Of a stretch of 64,000 bases of DNA, positions 43,727 to 51,974 are shown in pieces (positions within the stretch are counted from its first letter, which is position 1; each line of letters opens with the position of its first letter). The translations under genes and the position numbers were made by a program. Source of the stretch: Streptomyces phaeochromogenes (lineage in GTDB: Bacteria; Actinomycetota; Actinomycetes; Streptomycetales; Streptomycetaceae); contig NZ_LIQZ01000161.1 in the NCBI RefSeq assembly GCF_001418655.1, positions 62,001 through 126,000 of the forward strand. Reading direction: 5' to 3'. The notes under the pieces are model-generated. The model was given only the letters and a program-made list of their open reading frames with translations, made no database searches and had not been told where the DNA came from.

Positions 43727-44428
43727 TCACCTCGCGGGGCGCTCGCCGGATTCGGGCTGTTCGAGGTGGGAAGCGAGGACCGCGGCCTGCACTCGGCGCT
43801 GGACACCCAGCTTGGCCAGCAGCCGGGAGATGTGGTTCTTGACGGTCTTCTCCGAGAGGAAGAGCTTCTTGCCGATCTCGCGGTTGGTGAGTCCGTCTCC
43901 GATGAGGGCGAGGATGTCGCGTTCGCGTGGGGACAGACTCGCCAGCTCGGGGGCGACGGCCGGGGTACCGGCAGGATCCGCCCGCAGGGAGGCCATCAGC
44001 CGGGCGGTCGTCGCGGGGTCGAGCATGGACTGGCCCGAGGCGACGGTGCGTACCGCTGAGACGAGGTCGGAGCCCTTGATCTGCTTGAGGACGTAGCCCG
44101 AGGCGCCGGCCATGATCGCGTCGAGCAGGGCTTCCTCGTCGTCGAACGAGGTCAGCATGAGAACGGCCAGCTCCGGCATCTGGCTGCGCAGCTCGCGGCA
44201 GACGGTGATCCCGTCGCCGTCCGGCAGGCGTACGTCCAGGACGGCGACGTCCGGGCGCAGGGCCGGGCCGCGCGCGAGCGCGTGCTCGACGTTCTCGGCG
44301 TCGCCGACCACCGAGATGTCCGGTTCGGCGTCCAGGAGGTCGGACAGACCGCGTCGTACGACCTCGTGGTCGTCCAGCAGGAAGACGCGGATCGGGTCCT
44401 GCTCCGTGAAGGTGCGTGTCCTGGTCAT
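43727..44428 (-). CDS. osdR: DevR/OsdR-like response regulator
   Basis: The 233-residue NarL-family regulator is strikingly DevR-like: VFLLDDHEVVRRGLSDLLDAEPDISVVG, then DVAVLDVRLPDGDGI with phospho-acceptor Asp65, and SGYVLKQIKGSDLVSAVRTVASGQSMLDP with Lys115. The DNA-binding end is GLTNREIGKKLFLSEKTVKNHISRLLAKLGVQRRVQAAV (about 170-220). The linker between LuxR domain and receiver matches DevR, which rearranges on phosphorylation. It most likely binds the 16-bp boxes found across the window and activates the stress genes under oxygen limitation. A box in its own promoter (44511-44526) suggests autoregulation. The cognate kinase is presumably the GAF kinase 1.1 kb away. Confidence 0.9.
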   Translation of the reverse strand: MTRTRTFTEQDPIRVFLLDDHEVVRRGLSDLLDAEPDISVVGDAENVEHALARGPALRPDVAVLDVRLPDGDGITVCRELRSQMPELAVLMLTSFDDEEALLDAIMAGASGYVLKQIKGSDLVSAVRTVASGQSMLDPATTARLMASLRADPAGTPAVAPELASLSPRERDILALIGDGLTNREIGKKLFLSEKTVKNHISRLLAKLGVQRRVQAAVLASHLEQPESGERPAR

Positions 44429-44510
44429 GGCGACCCCTCGTTCCCCGGCGACTGACGGACTGCGGGCTGTCCGCGACGACGATCGTCACTCGCCGGCAGC
44501 CGGATGCACT

Positions 44511-44526
44511 AGGGCCGACCGGCCCC
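44511..44526. promoter_or_regulatory. Candidate OsdR/DevR-type box before osdR-like gene
   Basis: AGGGCCGACCGGCCCC lies about 85 bp upstream of the regulator's start, in the gap that only it can use because the next gene is on the same strand and ends there. A very weak second copy may be centred about 21 bp on. Confidence 0.6.
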
Positions 44527-44613
44527 ACTCCGACCCACAATGCGCCCTGTCCGGCGCATCCGCCGCGGGCCAAGCCCGTTCCGGAGCCCCGGAGGCGATC
44601 GCTCGATGCGCGG

Positions 44614-45078
44614 TCACAGGCGGCTGCCGCTGCCGTACGGGGCGTAGAGGTCCAGCAGCCGGGTCCGGGCCGAGCGTAGACGGTGGGCGAGGATGTCGCC
44701 CACCCACCGGGCGACCGTGTGGCCCAGGGCGGGGTCGTCCTGGCACATCGCCCGGACGGCCGGGGCGTCGAACTCGTAGGCGCGGACCGGGCTCGTCGTC
44801 TCGGCGCCCAGGTGCCAGGAGTGCGGTGCGAACAGCCAGGACCAGCCGACGAGCTCGTTGTGGCCGAGGGTCTCGATGACCGCTGCCCGGCGGCCGGGTA
44901 CGCGCATGTCGAGCTGGATCGTGCCGGTGCGGATGATCCAGAACCGGTCGGCGCGACCGCCCTCCTCGAAGAGGCGGACTCCCTGCGGGAACGACACCTC
45001 CCGGGCGATGTGCATCAGTCGCTGCCGGTGCTCGGCGGGCAGTGCCCGCGGCATGCTGGACGTGGGCGAAGCGTTCAT
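44614..45078 (-). CDS. Cyclic nucleotide-binding domain protein without HTH
   Basis: The 154-residue protein is a single CNB (Crp/Fnr-like effector) domain: IAREVSFPQGVRLFEEGGRADRFWIIRTGTIQLDMRVPGRRAAVIETLGHNELVGWSWLF. The C-terminal part is helical (VRAMCQDDPALGHTVARWVGDILAHRLRSARTRLLDLYAP). No DNA-binding domain follows, so it acts by protein contact or is a stand-alone sensor. The phosphate-binding cassette is atypical (GHNELVGWSW in place of GE-LAL-RAA), so cyclic-nucleotide binding is uncertain. A related cAMP-binding protein is part of the comparable region in S. coelicolor. Confidence 0.85.
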   Translation of the reverse strand: MNASPTSSMPRALPAEHRQRLMHIAREVSFPQGVRLFEEGGRADRFWIIRTGTIQLDMRVPGRRAAVIETLGHNELVGWSWLFAPHSWHLGAETTSPVRAYEFDAPAVRAMCQDDPALGHTVARWVGDILAHRLRSARTRLLDLYAPYGSGSRL

Positions 45079-45146
45079 GACCGGCCTCCAGGACGGACGT
45101 TCGAACCTAGGACTTCCAGCGTGTGCCCGTGCCTCGGCTCGAACCA

Positions 45147-45183
45147 TGGGCCACCCGGCCCCAGGGAGGGGACTGTGCGGCCC
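45147..45183. promoter_or_regulatory. Tandem candidate OsdR/DevR-type boxes before usp 45256
   Basis: TGGGCCACCCGGCCCC (45147-45162) and GGGGACTGTGCGGCCC (45168-45183) are exactly 21 bp apart and 70-110 bp upstream of the USP start. They lie between divergent genes and may also serve the CNB protein. Confidence 0.65.
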
Positions 45184-45255
45184 CTGCGCACGCGGACGTT
45201 CCTGTACGAGGCTCTGCATGAGATCGGGCAGGACCGGACACAGGAGGTGCCCACC

Positions 45256-46164
45256 ATGGTTCGGCACATCACCGCAGGAATCGACGGATCCGCCGAGAGC
45301 CTCGCCGCCGCACACTGGGCGGCCAGGGAGGCCCTGCGTCGCGGCGTCTCGCTGAACCTCGTGCACGCCTGGACGTGGCACCCACGCCCCGCCCCCTCCG
45401 TCCCCGCGGACAGGACCGAGCGCGACTGGGCCGAACAGACCCTGGACCGGGCGGCGGGCAGCATCCGTGCCGCGCACCCCGGGCTGCGGGTCGTGGAGCG
45501 ACTGGTGGCCGACTCCGCGGTGGCCGCCCTCCTCGCGGCGGCCGAGGACGAGGAGCTGCTCGTCCTCGGTTCCCGTGGGCTCAGTGGCGTCGCGGGATTC
45601 ATGGTCGGCTCGGTGTCCCAGCGGCTCGTCGCCAGGTCCTCCCGCCCTCTGGTGCTCGTACGTGCGGGTGAGAGTGCCGCCGACGAACACTTCACCACCC
45701 TGGACGGCGTCTCGCCCGACGAGATACCCGAGACCCCCTATCGCGATGTCGTCCTCGGCCTGGACACCCCGCGCCCCAGTGACGAGCTGATCGAGTTCGC
45801 CTTCGAGTCCGCACGGCGCTGCGGCGCCACGCTGCACGTGATCCACGCCTTCGGTACGCCGCGGGTCCAGCCGGCCGACGGACCGTGGGCCACGGTGACC
45901 GGGCCGGAACTGATCGCGGCACAGGAACACGCCATGGTCGCGACCCTGCGCCCGTGGTGCGAGAAGTTCCCCGAGGTCACGGTGGTCGAGACCGTCTCCG
46001 AGGGACGGCCCGCCACCGCGCTGGTGCGGGCGTCGTCCGGAGCCTCCCTCGTCGTCGTGGGGCGCCGGACCCGGGACAGCCACCTCGGCACGCACATCGG
46101 CGCCGTCACTCACGCGGTGCTGCACCACGTCGGCTGCCCCGTGGCCGTCGTCCCGCACGACTGA
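45256..46164 (+). CDS. Universal stress protein, two Usp domains
   Basis: The 302-residue product begins VRHITAGIDGSAESLAAAHWAAREALRRGVSLNLVHAW. Domain 1 has VLGSRGLSGVAGFMVGSVSQRLVARSSRPLVLVR, the intact ATP-binding pattern. Domain 2 (about 158-300) begins VVLGLDTPRPSDELIEFAFESA and ends VGRRTRDSHLGTHIGAVTHAVLHHVGCPVAVVPHD. AGGAGGTGCCCACC precedes the ATG. It belongs to the same subgroup as 8472 and 50022 but is clearly more diverged from both than they are from each other. Confidence 0.92.
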   Translation: MVRHITAGIDGSAESLAAAHWAAREALRRGVSLNLVHAWTWHPRPAPSVPADRTERDWAEQTLDRAAGSIRAAHPGLRVVERLVADSAVAALLAAAEDEELLVLGSRGLSGVAGFMVGSVSQRLVARSSRPLVLVRAGESAADEHFTTLDGVSPDEIPETPYRDVVLGLDTPRPSDELIEFAFESARRCGATLHVIHAFGTPRVQPADGPWATVTGPELIAAQEHAMVATLRPWCEKFPEVTVVETVSEGRPATALVRASSGASLVVVGRRTRDSHLGTHIGAVTHAVLHHVGCPVAVVPHD

Positions 46165-46232
46165 AGCGGCGCCGTGACGGTGCTCAGGCCAACGGCCCAG
46201 GGCACCAGCGGTCCAGGGAGGGAACAGCAGTC

Positions 46233-47060
46233 ATGACCACACGTCACGTCATCGTCGGGGTGGACGGCTCCGTCATCGCCGTACGAGCACTGGACCTGGC
46301 CGCCGACGAGGCAGCCCTGCGCGCCACCAGTCTGGAGATCGTGTACGCCGTCCCCGACCTCGACGAGGCGGGCCCGGTGCTGGCGTCCGCCGCCTCGCGG
46401 GTGCGTTACCGCCACCCGCGCCTGCCGGTCGTGACCGTCCCTGCCGAGGGCCACTCGGCGGCCGTCCTGGCGGAACACGGACGCAGGGCCGCGCTGACCG
46501 TCGTCGGCTGCCGGAGTCTCGGCGGGTTCGCGGGCACGATGTTCGGCTCGGTGAGCCGGCGCCTCGCCGCGCACGCGCCCGGCCCGCTGCTGGTCGTACG
46601 CGGCGACTCTCCGCCGCACCTGCACAACGAGGTAGTGCTCGTCCTCGACGAGGAGGACGACGCGGACACGGCGGCGTTCGCCTTCCAGGAGGCGGAACTC
46701 CGTGGTGCTTCGCTGCGGATCTTCCGGCCCCCGGCGGATCGGCACCCGGCCCTGGTCCCGGTGCCGCACCGACGGAGCGAGTGGACCGCGTCGTACCTCC
46801 CGGCCGGTGAGCCGCCGACGGTGCTCGGCGCTCGGCATCCTCTCGTCCGGATGGGGAGTCGCGACGCTGCCGCCGCCTCGACGCAGACGCTGCTGGAGGC
46901 CACACGTACGGCGGACCTCGTCGTGACCGCCTGCCGACCCGAGCGGACCGGGCATGGCCGCCATCTCGGTTCCCTGGCACGGACGTTGCTGCATCGGGCC
47001 CACTGCCCGGTGCTGCTCGTTCCCGCCGGGCAGGAGAGCGCCGCGCCCTCGGCCTCGTGA
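46233..47060 (+). CDS. Universal stress protein, diverged second domain
   Basis: The 275-residue protein opens TTRHVIVGVDGSVIAVRALDLAADEAALR and has VVGCRSLGGFAGTMFGSVSRRLAAHAPGPLLVVRG as domain 1 nucleotide loop. The first domain is short (the stretch between strands 1 and 4 is reduced), and domain 2 has lost most glycines (ACRPERTGHGRHLGSLARTLLHRAHCPVLLVP). GGGAGGGAACAGCAGTC precedes the ATG. It follows the previous USP by 68 bp; a weak box-like AGGCCAACGGCCCAGG lies in the gap. Confidence 0.9.
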   Translation: MTTRHVIVGVDGSVIAVRALDLAADEAALRATSLEIVYAVPDLDEAGPVLASAASRVRYRHPRLPVVTVPAEGHSAAVLAEHGRRAALTVVGCRSLGGFAGTMFGSVSRRLAAHAPGPLLVVRGDSPPHLHNEVVLVLDEEDDADTAAFAFQEAELRGASLRIFRPPADRHPALVPVPHRRSEWTASYLPAGEPPTVLGARHPLVRMGSRDAAAASTQTLLEATRTADLVVTACRPERTGHGRHLGSLARTLLHRAHCPVLLVPAGQESAAPSAS

Positions 47061-47098
47061 AGGAACTCCGCCGCGCCGTGCGGCGGGAGCACGGGCTG

Positions 47099-47143
47099 TC
47101 GGCTCTGTCGGCTCTGTCGGCTCTATCGGCTCGTTCGGTCCTT
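47099..47143. repeat. Degenerate 9-bp tandem repeat (TCGGCTCTG)
   Basis: Three near-identical TCGGCTCTG/A units and two decayed ones fill the gap between a USP gene and the convergent SulP stop. Could fold weakly; no function assigned. Confidence 0.8.
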
Positions 47144-47148
47144 TCGGC

Positions 47149-48909
47149 CTACCGAGTGTCGTCCCGTGCGCGACTCCACTCCCCGTACGCCGCGACGGCG
47201 GTGGGCAGCGTCGGGAAGACCAGATCGGCGCCGACCGACTTCGTCAGGCCGTACGCGTCCAGGTCGTCCATCAGGTCCTGCTTGACGCGGGCGAGGGCGA
47301 ACACGATGCCGCGCCGGGTCAGTTCGAGGCGCAGCGCGTCGACGGCGTCCAGGGCGGTGATGTCGACCTCGACGTTCGCCTCGGTGTTGAGGACGAACCA
47401 GCGGACCGGGTCCTCCTGTTCGTCGACGGCGGCCAGGGCCCGGCGGCGGAAGTTCTCGGCGTTGGCGAAGAACAGGGGCGAGTCGTAGCGGTAGACCAGC
47501 AGGCCGGGGATGGTGCGGGCCTGCGGGTAGTCGTCGATGTCGTGCATGCCGGCCACACCGGGGACCACTCCCTCGACGGCATCGTTCGGACGGGCCACGC
47601 GGACCAGAAGCTCCGCGACCGACAGGCCGACGGCGACGATCACGCCGTACAGGATGTCCAGGGCCAGCACCCCGGCCAGGCAGCCGAGGGCAAGCAGCAG
47701 TTCCCGGCGGCGGAAGGAAGCCAGCCGGTGGAAGCCCGCCAGGTCGATCATGCGGACCGCGGCGTACACGACGAGCGCGCCCAGCACGGCCGAGGGTGTG
47801 CGGGCCAGCAGCGGGCTCAGGAAGAGCAGTACCGCGAGGACCACCGCACCGGCGACCAGCGAGTACGCCTGGCTGCGGGCGCCGGCCGAGGCGGCGAGCG
47901 CGGTCCGGCTGGCGCTGCTGCTCACCGGGAAACCGCGCAGTGCGCTCGCACCCAGATTGGCGGCTCCAAGGGCCAGGAACTCCTGGTTGGGGTCGAGGCC
48001 GGGGCCCTTGTCGTCGGAGGAGGGGACGGTGAAGGCGCGCGCGGTGAGGATGAAGTCCGTGTAGCCCACGAGGAGCACTCCGAGGGCCGGGAGGACCAGG
48101 TGCGCCAGTTCGGTCAGGTCGGGCACGGCGAGTCCCGGCAGACCCGACGGGACCTCTCCGATCACCTTGATGCCGTACCGGTCGTCCAGGTCGAACACAG
48201 CCACGGCCGCCGTGCCGAGTACCAGGGCCAGCAGAGGGCCGGGGACCGCCCGGAAGAACCGCGCCACCGTGAAGAGGAACGCGAGCGTGACGACGCCGAC
48301 CAGCAGCGTCGCCGCATGGACCTCTGTCAGGTGCCGTACGAAGGACCAGAGTTGGGCGAAGAACTCGGACCCCGTCGTGCGTACGCCGGTGAGCTTGGGC
48401 AGCTGGTCCACGATCATGATCAGTGCCACGCCCGCGAGGTAGCCGATCAGGACGGGCCGGGAGAGCAGGTCCGCGAGGAAGCCCAGCCGCACCGCCCACG
48501 CCACCAGGCACAACAGGCCCACCGTGAGTGCGAGGGCGGCTGCCAGTGCGGCGTAACGGTCCGGGTCTCCGGCGGCCAGCGGGGCGACCACGGTCGCCGT
48601 CATCAGCGCGGTCGTCGACTCGGGACCGACCGACAGGAGACGTGAGGAGCCGAACACGGCGTACAGCCCGAGTGCGGGCAGGATCGCCCACAGTCCGGCG
48701 ACCGGCGGCAGACCCGCCACGCCCGCGTACGCCATCACCTGCGGGACGAGGTACGCGGCCACGGTCACCCCGGCCAGCAGGTCGCCCTTCAGCCACGAGC
48801 GCCGGTAGCCGAGGAGCGTGCCGACTCCGGGCGCGAGGTGCCCGAGGAGAGTGCCGAGCCTCTGTGTCGGACGGCCTCCCGGAACGTGCCCGCCCGCGCT
48901 CCTTGCCAT
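47149..48909 (-). CDS. SulP-family anion transporter with STAS domain
   Basis: The 586-residue membrane protein has the SulP fold (about 12 hydrophobic segments, residues 25-430). Signature stretches are AGVTVAAYLVPQVMAYAGVAGLPPVAGLW, GPESTTALMTATVV, and LGAANLGASALRGFPVSSSASRTALAASAGARSQ. A cytoplasmic STAS domain lies at about 445-560 (YRYDSPLFFANAENFRRRAL, ITALDAVDALRLELTRRGIVFALARV). Substrates in the family are sulfate, bicarbonate or other anions; which one cannot be told. The gene is divergent from the second doxX-like gene, with two regulon boxes between them, so it may share the hypoxic control. Confidence 0.92.
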   Translation of the reverse strand: MARSAGGHVPGGRPTQRLGTLLGHLAPGVGTLLGYRRSWLKGDLLAGVTVAAYLVPQVMAYAGVAGLPPVAGLWAILPALGLYAVFGSSRLLSVGPESTTALMTATVVAPLAAGDPDRYAALAAALALTVGLLCLVAWAVRLGFLADLLSRPVLIGYLAGVALIMIVDQLPKLTGVRTTGSEFFAQLWSFVRHLTEVHAATLLVGVVTLAFLFTVARFFRAVPGPLLALVLGTAAVAVFDLDDRYGIKVIGEVPSGLPGLAVPDLTELAHLVLPALGVLLVGYTDFILTARAFTVPSSDDKGPGLDPNQEFLALGAANLGASALRGFPVSSSASRTALAASAGARSQAYSLVAGAVVLAVLLFLSPLLARTPSAVLGALVVYAAVRMIDLAGFHRLASFRRRELLLALGCLAGVLALDILYGVIVAVGLSVAELLVRVARPNDAVEGVVPGVAGMHDIDDYPQARTIPGLLVYRYDSPLFFANAENFRRRALAAVDEQEDPVRWFVLNTEANVEVDITALDAVDALRLELTRRGIVFALARVKQDLMDDLDAYGLTKSVGADLVFPTLPTAVAAYGEWSRARDDTR

Positions 48910-49015
48910 GAGTCTCCTTCTGTCGCGTGACCTCAGGATCCACCGACGGGCGGACGGCCGCGAGACGTCGACCCGGCCGACAGGAACCTACAGGCACTCC
49001 GGCCCCGTTCCCGGC

Positions 49016-49052
49016 AGCCCAACCGGCCCTGTGAAAAGGGCCGTTCAGCCCC
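49016..49052. promoter_or_regulatory. Tandem candidate OsdR/DevR-type boxes before second doxX-like gene
   Basis: AGCCCAACCGGCCCTG (49016-49031) and AGGGCCGTTCAGCCCC (49037-49052), 21 bp apart, are the duplicated counterpart of 7538-7574. Located between divergent sulP and doxX genes. Confidence 0.6.
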
Positions 49053-49135
49053 GTCGCCGCGGACCTTCGGCCTCCGGCGACGCCCGCCCGGCGCGGCCAG
49101 AGTGATGGGTGTCGGACGGACAACGACCGGACCAC

Positions 49136-49167
49136 CCCCGAATCCCCGAATCCCCGAATCCCCGAAT
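49136..49167. repeat. Four tandem CCCCGAAT units in doxX-like leader
   Basis: The octamer CCCCGAAT is repeated four times, ending 19 bp before the start codon, in a place where copy A has no such repeat. Confidence 0.9.
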
Positions 49168-49186
49168 TCCTGAAAGGACCATCACC

Positions 49187-49816
49187 ATGGCCGTGCACGA
49201 GCATCCTCGCCGGAGCCCGGGGTTCCACCTGCCGACGTTCCGTGGGAACCGGACCGCCGCCACCTCCGGGTCCGCCGTGTCGGCTCGTACCGACACGCAC
49301 ACGGCCCGGGCCTACGCCTTCGCGTCCCTGCGACTGCTCACGGGGTTCGCCTTCCTGTGGGCGTTCCTCGACAAGACCTTCGGCTTCGGCTACGCCACCC
49401 CCTCCGGCAAGGGCTGGATCGACGGCGGCTCGCCGACCATGGGCTTCCTCAGCGGCGTCGCCGCCGGACCGATGGAGTCCACCTTCCACTCCTGGGCCGG
49501 TGCCACCTGGGCGAACTGGCTCTTCATGGCCGGTCTGCTCGGCATCGGACTGGCCTTGATCGGCGGGTTCGCACTACGGCTCGCGGCCGTCGCGGGCACC
49601 GCGATGATGGCGCTGATGTGGGTCGCCGAGTGGCCGCCCGCCAAGCTCCTCTCCGACGGGTCGCCGAGCATGTCCAGCAACCCGTTCGTCGACTACCACC
49701 TCATCTACGCCGTCGTCCTGATCGCGCTCGCCCTGGCCTCCGCCGGTGACACCTGGGGCATCGGCAAGCTCTGGGCCAGGCTGCCGTTCGTCCGCACCAA
49801 CGGCTGGCTGCGCTGA
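49187..49816 (+). CDS. DoxX/DoxD-like integral membrane protein (copy B)
   Basis: The 209-residue protein repeats copy A (7680-8309) at nearly every position of the membrane part: LRLLTGFAFLWAFLDKTFGFGYATPSGKGWIDGGSP is the same in both. Differences cluster in the polar N-terminal tail and the last few residues. About four transmembrane segments. AAAGGACCATCACC precedes the ATG. Same order of neighbours as copy A, so it belongs to the duplicated block. Function in quinone-linked electron transfer is suggested by topology only. Confidence 0.8.
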   Translation: MAVHEHPRRSPGFHLPTFRGNRTAATSGSAVSARTDTHTARAYAFASLRLLTGFAFLWAFLDKTFGFGYATPSGKGWIDGGSPTMGFLSGVAAGPMESTFHSWAGATWANWLFMAGLLGIGLALIGGFALRLAAVAGTAMMALMWVAEWPPAKLLSDGSPSMSSNPFVDYHLIYAVVLIALALASAGDTWGIGKLWARLPFVRTNGWLR

Positions 49817-49828
49817 CTTCGGGGACCT

Positions 49829-49872
49829 GGCGGGACGCGGCGATATCCGTCATGGGCTCGCCGCGTCCCGCC
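49829..49872 (+). terminator. Long hairpin after doxX-like copy B
   Basis: GGCGGGACGCGGCGA (49829-49843) pairs perfectly with TCGCCGCGTCCCGCC (49858-49872), a 15-bp stem with a 14-nt loop, 13 bp after the stop. Confidence 0.75.
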
Positions 49873-49880
49873 GGCCCGAT

Positions 49881-49916
49881 GGGGCCGATCGGCCCCTGTT
49901 GAGGACCTACGGCCCC
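49881..49916. promoter_or_regulatory. Tandem candidate OsdR/DevR-type boxes before usp-adh-usp operon B
   Basis: GGGGCCGATCGGCCCC (49881-49896, perfect palindrome) and GAGGACCTACGGCCCC (49901-49916) are 20 bp apart and about 105-140 bp upstream of the USP start; counterpart of 8374-8410. Confidence 0.7.
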
Positions 49917-49957
49917 TGCACCACGAACTCGTCCGACACCACGCTGGAATCGCATCG

Positions 49958-50010
49958 TCCGACTCCGACCTCGACCTCGACTCCGACTTCGACCCCGATC
50001 CCGATCCCGA
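49958..50010. repeat. Hexamer-like TCGACC/TCCGAC repeat in usp leader
   Basis: About eight imperfect 6-bp units (TCCGAC, TCGACC, CCGATC) lie between the boxes and the start codon of the USP gene. Copy A lacks this insert, which accounts for its shorter leader. Confidence 0.75.
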
Positions 50011-50021
50011 AGGTGGAGATC

Positions 50022-50927
50022 ATGCCCAGCACCGTCATCGTGGGACTCGACGGCTCGCCCGAAAGCCATGCCGCGGCCGAATGGGCGGCCCGGGAGGCCA
50101 GGCTGCGCGGACTTCCCCTGAAGCTCGTCAACGTCTGGGAGCCCGCTCCGACGCCCGTGGCGCAGGCGCCACTCCTCCGCGCCGAGACCCAGCAGCACTG
50201 GAGCGAACAGATACCCCGTGAGGCCGCCGAGGGCCTGCGCCTGCGGCACCCCGGTGTCGAGATCACCGCCGAGCAGGTCTACGGCCGGCCGGGCGAGATC
50301 CTGACGCATCTGGCCGAGGACGCCGCGCTGCTCGTCCTGGGCTCGCGCGGCATGAGCGGGATCGGCGGGTTCCTGGTGGGCTCGGTCGGCCTCACCGTCG
50401 TGGCGCACGCCGAGCGGCCCGTGGTGCTGGTCCGTGCCGGGGAACAGGCCGCCGACGAGCACGTGATGGATCCGTCCGGCATCCCGTCCGCCGCGACGCC
50501 CTTCCGGCCCGTTGTGCTCGGCCTGGACCCCGACAGCCCGGACGACTCGGTGCTCGCCTTCGCCTTCGAGGAGGCGGCCCGTCGTGCCACCGCCCTGAGG
50601 GTCGTGCACGGCTGGAACCTTCCGCCGTACTACGCCTACGGACTGTCCGCCGACCTCGGCCTGCACGAGGAGATCGTCCGGCAGCAGACCGCCCGGCTCA
50701 CCGAGACACTGCACCCGTGGCGACAGAAGTACGCGGATGTGGAGGTCGTCGAGGAGTCCCGCTCGGGCAGCCCGGCCAACCAGCTGGTCGACGCCTCCCA
50801 CGAGGCCCCCCTGGTCGTCGTGGGACGCCGCGTCCGCCGCAGCCCGCTCGGTGCCCACATCGGCTCGGTGACACACGCCGTGCTGCATCACGCCACCGCT
50901 CCTGTCGCCGTCGTCGCGCACGGCTGA
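50022..50927 (+). CDS. Universal stress protein, two Usp domains (operon B, first)
   Basis: The 301-residue product is the counterpart of 8472-9377: TVIVGLDGSPESHAAAEWAAREARLRGLPLKLVNVWEP opens it. Domain 1 has VLGSRGMSGIGGFLVGSVGLTVVAHAERPVVLVRAGEQAADE. Domain 2 ends VGRRVRRSPLGAHIGSVTHAVLHHATAPVAVVAHG. AGGTGGAGATC precedes ATG 50022. The adh gene follows by 24 bp. Most differences from copy A are in surface stretches, as expected from two functional copies. Confidence 0.93.
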   Translation: MPSTVIVGLDGSPESHAAAEWAAREARLRGLPLKLVNVWEPAPTPVAQAPLLRAETQQHWSEQIPREAAEGLRLRHPGVEITAEQVYGRPGEILTHLAEDAALLVLGSRGMSGIGGFLVGSVGLTVVAHAERPVVLVRAGEQAADEHVMDPSGIPSAATPFRPVVLGLDPDSPDDSVLAFAFEEAARRATALRVVHGWNLPPYYAYGLSADLGLHEEIVRQQTARLTETLHPWRQKYADVEVVEESRSGSPANQLVDASHEAPLVVVGRRVRRSPLGAHIGSVTHAVLHHATAPVAVVAHG

Positions 50928-50951
50928 CGCATTCCGAGGAGAACGAGAACC

Positions 50952-51974
50952 ATGAAGGCAGCGGTCGTACGCGCATTCGGCGAGCCCCTGGTCATCGAGG
51001 AGCGCCCCGATCCCGAGCCCGGCCCCGGCCAGGTCCGCGTCCGGGTCGAGGCCTCCGGGCTCTGCCACACCGACATCCACGCCGCCCACGGCGACTGGCC
51101 CGTCAGGCCGAACCCGCCCTTCGTCCCCGGCCACGAGGGCGTCGGTCTCGTCGAGGCCCTCGGTGACGGCGTCACCCATCTGGCCCTCGGGCAGCGGGTC
51201 GCCGTGCCCTGGCTCGGCAAGACCTGCGGACGGTGCGAGCACTGCCTGTCCGGCTGGGAGACGCTGTGTGAGCAGCAGATCAACACCGGATACGGATGCG
51301 ATGGCGCGTACGCCGAGAAGATGCTCGCCTGGGCCGACTTCGCGCAGCCGGTGCCCGACGGGATCTCCGCTCTCGACGCCGCCCCGCTCACCTGCGCCGG
51401 CGTCACCACGTACAAGGCCCTCAAGGTCGCCGATGTCCGGCCCGCTCAGCTCGTCGCCATCTCCGGTGTCGGAGGACTGGGCCATCTGGCGGTGCAGTAC
51501 GCGAAGATCGCCGGAGCGACCGTGGCGGCCATCGACGTCACCGACGAGAAGCTCGAACTCGCCGCGGAACTCGGCGCCGACATCATGATCGACGCCCGCG
51601 AGCACGACCCCGGCGAGGTGCTCAAGCGGCACGGAGGCGCGCACGCCGCCATCGCGCTCGCCGTGAACGAGGCGGCCTTCTCCGCGGCCTATTCAGGGCT
51701 GCGGCGCGGTGGAAAGCTCGTCATGGTCGCACTTCCGGCGCACGGCACGATCCAGGTCCCGATCTTCGACACCGTCCTGGGTGGCATCTCCGTGATCGGC
51801 TCCATCGTCGGCACCCGGCAGGACCTGACCGAGGTGTTCCGGCTGCACGCGGCGGGCCGGACCAGGGTGATCCAGGAGACCCGGCCCCTCGCGAGCGTCA
51901 ACGAGTCGATCGACGAGGTGCTGCGCGGCCAGATCAAGGCAAGGATCGTCTTCGACCTCGGTGAAGGAAGGTGA
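50952..51974 (+). CDS. adhP: Zinc-dependent alcohol dehydrogenase, AdhP-like (operon B)
   Basis: The 340-residue enzyme is nearly identical to 9399-10421. It has the same catalytic CHTDIHAAHGDWP and GHEGVG, the four-cysteine lobe GKTCGRCEHCLSGWETLC, and the Rossmann ISGVGGLGHLAVQYA. The differences include the GGAHAAIALAVNEAAF stretch (GGAHTVLVCAVNEAAF in copy A) near the active-site entrance, which could alter substrate choice. AGGAGAACGAGAACC precedes the ATG, and the stop overlaps the following USP start. Confidence 0.93.
   Translation: MKAAVVRAFGEPLVIEERPDPEPGPGQVRVRVEASGLCHTDIHAAHGDWPVRPNPPFVPGHEGVGLVEALGDGVTHLALGQRVAVPWLGKTCGRCEHCLSGWETLCEQQINTGYGCDGAYAEKMLAWADFAQPVPDGISALDAAPLTCAGVTTYKALKVADVRPAQLVAISGVGGLGHLAVQYAKIAGATVAAIDVTDEKLELAAELGADIMIDAREHDPGEVLKRHGGAHAAIALAVNEAAFSAAYSGLRRGGKLVMVALPAHGTIQVPIFDTVLGGISVIGSIVGTRQDLTEVFRLHAAGRTRVIQETRPLASVNESIDEVLRGQIKARIVFDLGEGR

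Noticed and set aside
46187..46202. AGGCCAACGGCCCAGG as a regulator box before usp 46233
   Set aside because: The left half is poor and no paired copy is found; mentioned only with the gene.
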